DNA of 64,000 nucleotides from Larus michahellis (Eukaryota > Chordata > Aves > Charadriiformes > Laridae). The notes beneath the pieces were generated by a model. The model searched no databases, was not told the origin of the DNA, and worked only from the letters and a program-made list of their open reading frames with translations. The DNA lies in the NCBI RefSeq assembly GCF_964199755.1, contig NC_133898.1, forward strand, positions 31,375,985 to 31,439,984, in the 5' to 3' direction. Within the stretch, counting starts at the first letter, position 1, and each line of letters opens with the position of its first letter. This document shows positions 49,691 to 60,540 of this stretch, piece after piece. The translations under genes and the position numbers were made by a program.

Positions 49691-52600
49691 TATGGTATCA
49701 AACTTTCTGCCAAAATGCGGTGTTGGAATGTTTTTCGTTGTTACGGGTCTATCAACATTACATCATTTACTCACTGCATCATGTGTGACACACATGTCTG
49801 CTCTTAACCTTTACAGTTAGGATATTTGAGCCTACTTTAATCAAATGTTATGCTACTAAATGGGTGTTATTCTTTAAAGCTTCCTTGCTGAGGAAACGGG
49901 TCTGAGTTTTCATATGTCTACCCACTAGACGTTGCTATCAAATTTAATAGAATCATAATTACCGACAAATTGGCACGCACTAGAGGCCAGAATTTAAACT
50001 TGGTTGCCTTAGTTCTGTTCCCTTAACCCTTCTTTCTCATGCAAGCATCCAAAAGCTGTGGACCGGAAGATGCACGTCCACAGTCTCAGGAAACTAGTAA
50101 GACCAGTGGCTTCTTTGCAGGAGACAGATGGGAAAACACTGAAGTTGTTCAAAATGCAGATATCTTTCTTCCCTTATACAGGTGTCTGTGGATGTCCCCA
50201 AGACACTCTGCCCCTTCCCTGTTATCAATCTAGAGAAGAGACAAGCACCCCCTTCAAACAGCCCTTTTAATGCTGCTGTGTGCAAGGCTTTTGGGGTTAG
50301 ATTTTATACCCCTCAGGACAACTGGGAAGAAGATACACTCAGTAATTGAACCACACAATGTAGCTACCAGTAACCTGTCCCACAGGGGCCTTTATTCTGG
50401 GATCCCTTGATTAAGCTGATGACTATTTCTCCATTCTGAGCCTTAGGTGATAAGTTACACAGCAATTTATGCCACCTTTTGGGAAACTCAGGTAACTGGG
50501 AAGGGTTTCTTTGGTGAATGTGACTGTTGGTAGTGTGGGAAGAGATCAGCTTTATGAGCACCTTTCAGAACAGAAGGAAATCACAGCCTACATAACGAAA
50601 AGCTTTGGCTTAGAAAAACCTTCTTCTTCCTGTCTCTTCGGTCAGTCTCCCCAGGTGTTTGTCAACTGTGCAAATGTATAATACATATACATAACAAAGA
50701 CTATCCCAAAAAGCAGGTGCAAGACTATGATGAGAGTCCTATCAAGTTTCTACTTCTTTTTTTTTTTCAGTAAAATTCAAAAGATAGTGTATTGCAAATC
50801 CCAGGCCAGCACTTCAACATGGAGGTAGCACCGCAGTGCTGCACAGGGAGGATACCAAAAAGCCCCTACGCATGCCAGCGACGTAGACCCGCATTGTGCA
50901 GAGCTCACTGAAGTCAGTGAAAAAGACTCTGTGGGACATCTCAATCAGGCTCTGAAGCAGAAGAATGGGGCCACTGAATTCAACCTGATTTCACTTGCTT
51001 AAAGTTTGTACTATACTTAGGTATGTTGAAGAGTTTGAACTAAACGTTCAGTCCTGATGGTAGTGAGACTAGCAGAGTCGCCTCGAACAACTGCTTAAAG
51101 AAAAGCTCCAAATCCAAGGTCCTTCCCTACAGATTCCTGTGCTTCAAGCTTCTTCTGCTCTGTCCTAGCTGACATACAGACTTTGGGAAACAAATGGAGA
51201 CAGCGATTTGCTTTCCTGGATCCTAGAAAAAATCTTTGCATCAAAGATAATGTATAGATAGCCATCCCAAACTCTTTTTTCCCGGGAAACAAGGAAAACA
51301 GAGCATGGGTGAACCGTCAAGTTGAAGTTCTTCTCTTGACTAAGGTCGCTTGGTTTAAATAAATACAGATTTTAAACAACATTATTAAAAGTATCTTTTG
51401 CCAGATTGTCGGTTTGTAAATACTAAACATTAGTTGAGAAAGACTGTTACCTATGAACCTGTGTGAAGCTAGAGGAATTATTGGAGGGTGAGGTGTGGGG
51501 GGTTGGCTGGTTTATTGCTTGACTAATCAAAACATTTCAGTGCCATTAATTACACTCAATGGTTAAGCCTGTATGTGGGTTAGGCTTAAAAATTATCTGA
51601 TTTGCAGCTCTTTTCTATTTCATTTTGTAGGTAGTATAAGTGAGTCTGTGTCATGAGAAAATGTATACAACACTGATAAATCCATAAAGTATTTGACCTT
51701 TAATCAATCCTAATATTTTCAATCCGCAGAGCCTTCTTAAATGCCTGTAACCTTGGCCCTTCCACTCCCATTCATCACAATTACTGTTTGAGCTGTCTGA
51801 TGCAATGCACAAAGCATTGCACGTTGACATCCAATATTTTATCATTAATAAAATAAAAAAAAAAGTAAGAAACATTCCAAGTATTTTCGCTGTTCTGATA
51901 TTTTCCAGTGCAGTGCCCAGGAGAGGAAAAGGGACAGTTTTGATTTATGTTAGTGCTAGCAGATACTGTTAATTAGTGTTTACTGTTAGCAGAATGTATA
52001 TATAGTTGATTCTCTAAACTTGATTCTTGATGCTATGCTAATTTTCAGTGATTGTTAACCTTTTCATACTGAGAATAATGTTTATAAAATAGTCCGATAG
52101 ACAGTATGGATTGCATTTTAAACAAGACTATAAGGAACCTGGAACAGTAGCACGCATGAATTGAGAAAGCTTTGGACCAAATCATGCACACCTTATTCAT
52201 GAATACATGAGTTAGGGCTAGTAGGATTGTTACAAAAAATCTAACATTTTCTCCCATCCCCCAAGACTTTTATTATTGTCTTGATCAAAGAACGCTGCAG
52301 TGATGGATGGAAATGCTAACAAAGTTTACCCACAGAGGGGCTGGTTTCCGTAGGCGGCTGAATGATTCAATGCAGAGAACACTGGACCCCTCGTGAAGGA
52401 ACTTACAGTTCTGCTGTGCACCCAGGCAGCCACTTTACCTTTCTTGGGCCTTTTACTCTTTGTGCACGTTGCCAGTGAGGATTTAAAGATTTTTTTCTTG
52501 GACAGACTCCTTCCACGCACATTCCTGTGCCAAGTACAAAGAATAACGCATTTGGATTGAGATAAGTACGATAAAAATAACTATTACTGAAATTTTCTCT

Positions 52601-52855
52601 TGTGTAGCATAGGCTTTCACATCACCTGTGATTCACAACCCCCTTGAGGCAGTAGGTGTTGCCCAGGATTTTTGCTGAAAGAGAACTTCCATTTTCTTTG
52701 CGTTCTGAATGAAATATGAGTCCTTGGACCTCTCCTATATAAAAAGCACCATTTGGATATGTTATCGTGTTGCTATTTGTCCAGTTTCAGACCTATAATA
52801 TGCTCCCCAGATCTCTCACACCCAGTACCAGAATACTCTAAAGAATATTCTTTAC

Positions 52856-52872
52856 ATATATATATATATATC
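52856..52872 (+). repeat. (TA)n microsatellite
   Basis: ATATATATATATATATA-type repeat, followed within 45 bases by further TATATATATG and TATGTCTATATC runs. It is a simple AT dinucleotide repeat. Confidence 0.9.
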
Positions 52873-55361
52873 TTTATACCTTTTTATATATATGCATTTA
52901 TATGTCTATATCTCTCAGAATAAGGAGATATCATGACTACTTCAGCAGAGAAAGGTCAGAACTGCAAAGAAATGGCAACATTCATGGTTTTATACATATA
53001 AGTTCCATCTTAGCTGGAAGAGTTTTATGTTCTCTTTCTCCATCTTGCAGATTTTTCTTAGCATAGTTTTTATAGGTCTTAACGATTTATTAGCAGGAAT
53101 TATACTTTTAACGGAAATAATGAAAAAATGACATGGGAACATGATCTAAGTCTCCCCTCTCCCCCAGTGATAGTTCTCTGTTGTTTTTCCAGCTATTTTG
53201 CCAAGCCAAACAAAATTATTATAGCTGAGCACTGATGTGTAAGAATTAGTATGACATGTCTCCGCAATGCCGGATGGAAGAATGAGCATGATTTCATTTT
53301 TACTGCAGTTACCCTGTATACTCTTCCTGCCTCTGCAGTTTTGTGCGGGTGGAAGTTTCACAGGAATGCCATAGAAAGATTTACAGACTTTCTGGCCAGG
53401 TTGGTCACTAGCCTCTCTGACATCCTGCCTATGTTGACAAGACTGTCTGATATTAATTACAAGATAAAAATCTCAGCCTGCTTCAGAGAGCTCAGGGATC
53501 ACATCATTTGAGTGTGGGAAATATGGACTGTGGCATTATTGTGCACAGGATACCCAAGTGCCAGACCTTTAGCTCTACATAAAAGAGGTTCTGAGAGAAC
53601 ATTGCAAGTGTGGGAGCAGACAAAATTAGTTAATTCTTCTGTCTTTAGTGGAACTAGAGAATGCTAAAGGAGCTGGTAACCTATTCCAAAATAATAAAAC
53701 TGTGGCAGCAATTCCATTCTGCTGAGTACTGACTATCCTTAACTCTCAGAAGAAAATAGCTGATCATTGGAACTCATGTTTTCTGCCATTAATGCAGAAG
53801 ACGTGAAGTTTGAGAGGTCCCAAAGAACACCCATTCCCTTTACTTCATTTATGCACAAAAACTCTATTGTGAAGATTTTGCACATTTTTATAAGGGTTAA
53901 TCAGATAGTTCTTGCAACTTTGTTTCAACCTGGCATAAAATGGAGGGGCAAAGGTTTTTGTCTGTGTCTATGCTGATCAGGTTTTCCATGATAGAAGCTC
54001 TGCAAGGAGCCCAACTTAATAGCAGTTCCAGGTACAAGACTGAAAATAGCTGAAATTAGGTTAGAAATCATTTCACAGTTTTGTGGAACAATTAGGTCTT
54101 CTCCATGCATTGATGCAGGATACTAGAAGTAGTCTCAGATACTTACCAATATGTGGCTAAATTGTTTTCTATACAGTGGCTAATTGCATGGCTGGTCTAT
54201 GACTCCACATGTGTTTCCACAAACTCTTCCACATTGTCCTGTGGAGGGAAAAACCTAAAAGAAGCTCTTCCTGTGATGCCACCGTACTGCTGAAGAGGCT
54301 TTAACTTTGGATCAGAAGATCTGACATATACTTGAGTACTGTGACCTCTCCTTCCTCTCTTTGACTCCGCAGATATATACATCCTCTAAGAAATCTGTTG
54401 TTCTTGGCTGCTGTAACTCATGTTATTAGTCCCATATTTTAGGGAAAAAGCGTTGCTCATATTTGTGAATAAGGAGTACTATTTCATAGCTCTTGATTGT
54501 CCAAAATTCAGTTTGCTGCTGAAACTGCTTTTTGCTGCTTTATGTCAGAGATGCAATGCTGGTGAGACTGATGTCTTGTTACAGGCCTGTATTCATTAGT
54601 TTCATTGCACACTGGACATATACCTGCTACTGAAATCCTCAGTTATTACTGCATGAAGTTGTGCCAGTTCTCTAGGAATAGATCTGTGAAAAATGTCACT
54701 GGAAGTGTTTATCTGGAAGGCAAATGATCTGGGCTCAGTGATGGGCAGGGTGTAAGCAGGGAGGGTATCAGGGGAATGGATCCCACTGTCTGATGCAGTC
54801 CTCCGTATAGGGAGATTTTATGATGGGGTTTCTGAGCATCTGCATGCGGCAGCTGTTTCCCCTGAAGCCTGCCTTCTTTTAAATCCCCACCCCAGTGTGC
54901 AGAGGAACTGTTCAAGCTGAGGTGAGGACATGCAAGTGGTCATAAGTTGGCTCCTCAGGCAAGAGTTTGGGATGTTACTAATAGTGTTGCCTGAGTAAAT
55001 GGAGCAAGATTCATCCCTCATGCTCAACTTTCTTTTCCTCTGTATGTGTTTCCTTAGTGCTCGGAGCCAGTGTCCTTTCTCTTCCCACTCCCTGCCTCCT
55101 GTTTCCTTTCATACCCGACACTCATTTGAAAAAGCCAGCCATATACAGACACTGAAACTGTTTATCTTGGTAGAGTGAGCATTATCTATGCTTTCCAGCT
55201 TTTTGCCTTAAGTCTTCTGTGTCTCCTTTTTCTCAACTTAACTCATTTCCTTGAGTCTTGTTGCTTAACAGCCTGACTTTTTATCCAGATACTAAATTCA
55301 TAGCAGGCGACCTTCCCCTGTAACCTCTTTCTCTCCCAGTCTGAGTTTTTCTGAGTTCTTG

Positions 55362-55398
55362 TTCTTTTTTCTTTTTTCTTTTTTTTTTTTTTTTTTTT
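55362..55398 (+). repeat. Poly-T tract with interruptions
   Basis: T6CT6CT20: two C-interrupted T runs followed by 20 uninterrupted T (55379-55398). The organisation resembles the tract at 25495-25525. It could be a complement-strand poly-A tail, but no recognisable body lies on the right-hand side. Confidence 0.92.
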
Positions 55399-57839
55399 AA
55401 TTCTCCTTTTGACGAAGTCCTGAAGCTGGTTTTGGAGGTCAGTGGCCTAGGACAGGTTATGCCTAATTGCTCAGCAAATATATTCTCAGGCCAAAGTGTG
55501 GTTCCAGACCAGAGAAGAGACATCTGGTAGTGTGGTAACAGTAATCTCTGAAGAGGAGCTGAAGTTCATCTATTCCTGCATGAACTTCCCATAGTTTTAT
55601 ACTGAATTTTCTAACTCCAGTCCTTTTAAGCTGGATGACCTCCCAAGAGTAGGGCCAAAGAAAATGTGTGTCATTTTTCCAGGGCCTTTAACATTCAAAG
55701 AGTTTTACAAGCATCTAGTTGAATACGAGTCTTTCTGTGTATTCTAAATTGTGAGTTTAGGGTGCCCCCCTTCCCCTGTTTTGTGCAAGGGGAAGGGAGA
55801 GGTAAAAAGGTATATTTCACCCAGCAAGGCAGAAAATGTTCATTTTGAAGATATTTATGAGTATGTGCTGGTACCTGAAGGTCTCCTCCCGAAAGTTCCT
55901 GTAAATTTGCTTACAATGTCCCTTGAAAAACTCAGGAGCCCTAAAGTAAAAATAAATGCAAGTTTTTAGTCTGTAGAGCTGCTGGATTTGTCCTGTGAGC
56001 TTGGCACGTTCCTGTGGACCTACCTCCCCTCAGCAGGAAAAGACAGTTGTGTGGGTAGTGCTGCATCACATAGGAAAGTCAGTGAAACCAAAATAAGGAG
56101 ATACAGCTCTTTGCCAGGAATTAGTAATAAAATGCAACTTGCATCCAAGTTTCTATGAGGAGTGAAATGATACAGTTCCTTTCCAATAGATGAGTCTGCA
56201 GAGGCATTGCAGTTGTTCATGTCTACACATATTTATATATGGCAGCTTTATCATTGAAATATCAACAGCTCAGAAACAAAAATCAAATTAAATACATTTT
56301 CCTTCATTTTAGTTCTGTAAACTGTTCACAGCTGTTACTTTAACTGTGATGTTGCAATATTCTGTAAAAGGAGAGGAAACTTCATGGGCTACAGTTCAGT
56401 TCCTACGTATTCCTCCAGCAGTCGCTTACGGTCGTGGCTTGTGCATATGTGGAGGGGCCTGAATTTCCCCCTTCTAAACCCACAAAGCTGCAGAAAGCCT
56501 GGGCCTGTACGGATCCGTACCTTATAAGAGTTTTATACTGCTGCTAAGTGAGCATGAAGCCCCGCTGTGCCTACGGACCTTTGGACAAACATGCTGTGGT
56601 GGTCAATGAACTTTACTTTTGAGCCTCGCACTGTCTGGGTTACGTGATGTGGGGGACAGTGTTACGTTTCCCAGGTGGAACACGGGGAATCTGGAGGAAC
56701 CTGTTCACCTCCTTTTCCAACCCTGTGATGTGTTCAGTGCAGTGGAATCCATTACACAAAGGTTTCTCCAGGTACAGGACCATCACTCCCTGCATTTACC
56801 CACCTTCCTCATCCCTCATGGTAGCGGCTCTGTACTCTTTGGACACTTGATGTTCCAGAAATACTGACAAAATCATATGCCATTGTGAGATTTTCACACA
56901 CACGGTTATGAGATTTGAAAACACATACATCCACGAGCAACAGGACTTAGCAACCCTGTGATGATCTCTGATGTAAACACATGAAGCTGTGGTTGAACCT
57001 TATGAGGTACTTTTCTCTCCTTAGAAGACTCTTTTCTACCACGCTGTTTCTTTTTGCAAAAGCCACAGAAACTGAACAGCTCAGAGATGTGGGTCTTCAG
57101 GTGGGACTCGGCTCCAGATGTGCAGAACTGAGTCCACACGCACAGTATTTAGACTGGTGTACCTACAAGAAAGCCGTATGCTTGCCTAGGAGCTACGGCT
57201 GAGCTCAGCTCCCACTATTGGCAGCAGAGATGCAACCAATATGATCAGTGCCTCTCACCAACCAGCTATAAGTGACTGAATTCATTGTCTCGCTGTTGGC
57301 AAGAATGGTAGATCAGACATATATATGGCTCGTGTAGCTGAGCGCGGGGCCGATCCCACCCTTTATTTCAAATGTGGGTGAAATTGGTCAGAGGGCTGTA
57401 AAGCTGTTAAGAAGGGATTCAGTAAGATTATATGAGAGTAGGCATTTACCGCTGTTTTCTTGGGAAGAGAAATACTGTGTAATTAATCCTTTTTAATTGT
57501 TTTGCTTCTGATGCCTTCACATGTGTTTGCGTCATATAATCAAGTTTTCCTCATTACCACATGGGATAAATTTGACTTTCCTGTCAGTCAAAAGAGACAA
57601 AACCAAAAACCTGCTCTTCTTTCCGGAAGCTGAAGATGTGAAAAAAAACACCACCAAACAATTAAACCTTGTAGTAAAATACCGAGTCGGCAATGCTGCT
57701 GCTGTTCTCTTATACTAGGATATATAGAGCACGCTCCCGCAGAAAGCAGCAGTGTTTAGCTTCCAGAAAGCGCACCCAGACTTCTCTAAGAAACCCGGCA
57801 ACCACAGCAAAGAGGCAGATTGAAAGGATCCCCTAATGA

Positions 57840-58290
57840 GTGAACATATCCAGGGCTTTTAGCTCCCCATCTGCTGTTTTGACAAATGCATGTGAGCTGT
57901 TTTGCCAGCAGATATCACTATGTGTGTCCAAATTACAAGCCAGAATGAGAGAGAAAAAGCATTTCTCTACTCATAAATGACAGGCAGATTTAGGAATGCC
58001 TGCTGGAGTATATGTGCATTATTAGGCACATTTTTAATTCTTTTGTCAACCTCTATTATGAGGTCGTTTCACTTCAATGCAAATTAAAAAATAATTTTTC
58101 ACCTTCCTATGTTCTCTTTTTTCATTATACATTTTTTTTAATGTGTAGCTTGATCATGGCCCTTAGAACGATATAAAAGCCTTTAACCGTCTGAATTGAA
58201 CTACTGTGGCCTTTCTTGTCAAAAAGAGCTCCTGGATTTATTTCTGTGTACATTGACACTATAAAATGTTACTTTCTTTTCTCTCTTCTG
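57840..58290. promoter_or_regulatory. Strongest enhancer-like stretch
   Basis: This is about 450 bases of AT-rich, CpG-poor sequence with clustered factor motifs. There is a TTTTGACAAATGCATGTGAG segment near 57877 and CATTATTAGGCACATTTTTA near 58017. A perfect octamer plus homeodomain core ATGCAAATTA lies at 58077-58086, followed by AAAAAATAATTTTTC. No frame is open across it. Its texture is typical of deeply conserved vertebrate non-coding elements near developmental genes. This is an inference from style and motifs, since conservation cannot be measured here. Confidence 0.3.
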
Positions 58291-58293
58291 CAG

Positions 58294-58472
58294 GCAAAGA
58301 GCTATAATAATCAATTGTCATTTCAACCTTTGTTCTAAAACATTATGATGTGTAGAAAATTGATTAACTGGAATTTAGTATATACAACAAAAGGAAACTT
58401 TGTTGAAATCCAGAGGGCCATTTCTGTTCATTTGATAAATGTATTAGTTTCTTTGGTTTCCTGAATTACCAG
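58294..58472 (+). ncRNA. Candidate non-coding exon
   Basis: A strong acceptor, TTTCTTTTCTCTCTTCTGCAG, ends at 58293. The donor CAG|GTAAAG begins its intron at 58473, giving a 179-base candidate exon. All three plus-strand frames hit a stop within the first 20 codons, so any transcript through it would be non-coding here. It begins GCAAAGAGCTATAATAATC and contains CCTTTGTTC, a SOX-type core. It immediately follows the enhancer-like stretch. No transcript evidence is available, so the pairing of signals may be chance. Confidence 0.18.
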
Positions 58473-60079
58473 GTAAAGGGCAACATTTTCCAGATCTAAC
58501 TAATTTCACTGAAACATATGAAAGACAAATACCAGAAGTCAAATCTAACATATTCTTCCCAGGGGCCCTAAAAAAAAACCACCCCAAACTCTTTATTTTG
58601 AAAAGCTAAAGTAAGAGTTCAAAATTAAATGGATGATTCATGTGGGAGATGTGAACTGAACAACACATCAAGCTGTTGTACCAGCTGAAATGGCCTGGGT
58701 TTCCTCAGCACCATTAAAGAAAAGAAACAAGAGGTGAAAAAATAGATTGCTGTTTTATTCCATCTACGCAAGTGTCGCCGTATCTCAGGCTCGCAAGAAA
58801 CCAGACCCTCTACGACGAGCTCTCTGTGCAAGGGTGAGGGCATTTAGCCTCATGGCTACAGAGACAAACAAATTTTGCTTCCTTTGTCTCTCCCGGGTGT
58901 GGAGGAGCTGAGGGTTGGACGGGGTCTGTAAGAAGAGGATGCTGCTCAGCACTGTGAAGCCTTTACTCACAGCGGCAACCCTACTGCCTCCAGCTGCGGC
59001 TCTGCGGTCATATGTTATTCCTCCATAAACCTATTCCCTCCTGCTGCTGCTTTCCTGGATGTGCAGCACAGCAGAAGTCTACCGTCCCATCCTAAGGGCA
59101 TTCTCGGATGTGGATACTGAATGTCACATGCAAAGGCACCTACTGGGCTTTGCCACGAATCTTGCAAGTGTGAGGCATGCGGCAGCCTCTGCAGTCAAGT
59201 AGCAGGAAGAAAAAAAGCAATTGTAAATAGTGCAAATATTACTTCTCAGTTTCCTGATGTGATCATGGTGTGTTTCTTACTGAAGGTAAATAAAGAAGAA
59301 TTAATATTCTCATCTCTGATATGGCAGAATGTAAACACAGCAAAAATTATAGCATATGCTGATGCTTTTTTTTTTGTTTGTTTGAGTAACAATAATTTTA
59401 AGCAAATGTAAATGTTCCCAACTGGGAAAATGAGAATCCTTAATTCAGTCTTCTGTAGGAGATACATTATAGTCCCTACCAAGCATTAACAACCACCTCT
59501 TGATGCACAAAAGATCCCTCTCACCAGTGCCAGTCACATTTATTTCAAGTCTAGACAAAATAGCTCCTACATGTTGCACGAAGAAACAATGGCGTCTGAG
59601 TGCCTCCTGGAGAACATTCAGATCTTGAGCATATTTTGTTTTGCACTGGAGTTGAATTTGACGTGATAGGTCTGGAAAAATATAGAGCTGACAGTCTATA
59701 TACACAACCAGGTTTTTAGTCCACACGGGTAATGAGACCTGAGCACCCAGCCACTTTTTTCATGCCTCTGTCAATTTAAAGTGCATTTTTAAATGAACAG
59801 TGGGGTTATTTGGGTCTATTAATTACAGTAATTGTTTCCTGCGTGGAAACCACATGTATGAGATATGAAAGGCGTGTGTGTGTGAGAGGGAACGCTGGCG
59901 TGTGTGAGACTGGTGCAATTCCCCTTTGAAGACTTTTTTTTTTATCCCCAGAGAGGGAGCTTGTAATGAGCAACAACATTTACACTGAAGACTTCAATGC
60001 TCCTTGTTGCCCCATCGTTGCCTTGACTTTCACATGGAGATTAAAGCCAGTGGTTGAAGCTGCTCCTCCTTTTCCCATG
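58473..60079. other. Non-coding single-copy DNA
   Basis: No gene or classified repeat was seen. Short frames at 58625-58970 and 59121-59726 lack recognisable features. A (TG)n-like stretch at about 59872-59884 is short. Confidence 0.7.
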
Positions 60080-60540
60080 TGGCTGATATAAATTCTACAT
60101 CAAATAGAAAGGAGGAAGGGCAGGTTTGGCTGTCAGCAAAAAACGAAGGAGAGGTCTGACAGCAGCAGGAGCAGGGGCTCGCTTCTCATTAATCTGGAGG
60201 GCACCAAAAGAGTAAAAATAAAACCTTGGGAAGATGCCGACTGTGCCCTTTAAACAAAGAGCCTGTGATTGGCATAATAAGAAGAGCAGCATTGATAAGT
60301 ACATGGGAAAATGCTTTTCATAAGGCTCGCCTACTGACGGATATGATGGGAAACTCATGCAGATTTTGATAGTTTGTATAAAACTTGAATGCTGTGGTTT
60401 GTGCATTATGGAAGTACAATAATGATTCTGTAGTTCAATTTCTAACCTGTTTTCTATTACAAGTCTCTCCCTTTTAACTTTCACAAGAAAGCCTTCTTTC
60501 TGCCTGATTATGGTATTTTTTCCTAGTGCAGAATGATGCC
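60080..60540. promoter_or_regulatory. Candidate conserved element under the longest frame
   Basis: This stretch combines CTCATTAATCTGGAGG (near 60186), CCTTTAAACAAAGAG with a SOX/TCF-like AACAAAG at 60253-60259, and an inverted CCAAT core ATTGG at 60268-60272. It also has GGCATAATAAGAAGAG and CAGATTTTGATAG. It lies under the longest frame in the window (171 codons, minus strand, 60095-60610). That peptide shows no recognised domain and looks accidental. Regulatory function is a motif-based inference. Confidence 0.22.

Larger units (their letters stand above)
49146..57839. other. Non-coding, mostly single-copy DNA
   Basis: No gene was recognised. It includes a conserved-element-like AT-rich stretch (49480-49690), a possible ancient SINE-like fragment (50870-50960), a (TA)n microsatellite (52856-52872) and a poly-T tract (55362-55398). 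A short frame at 55751-55969 has protein-like composition but no recognised domain and no clear splice signals. Confidence 0.7.
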
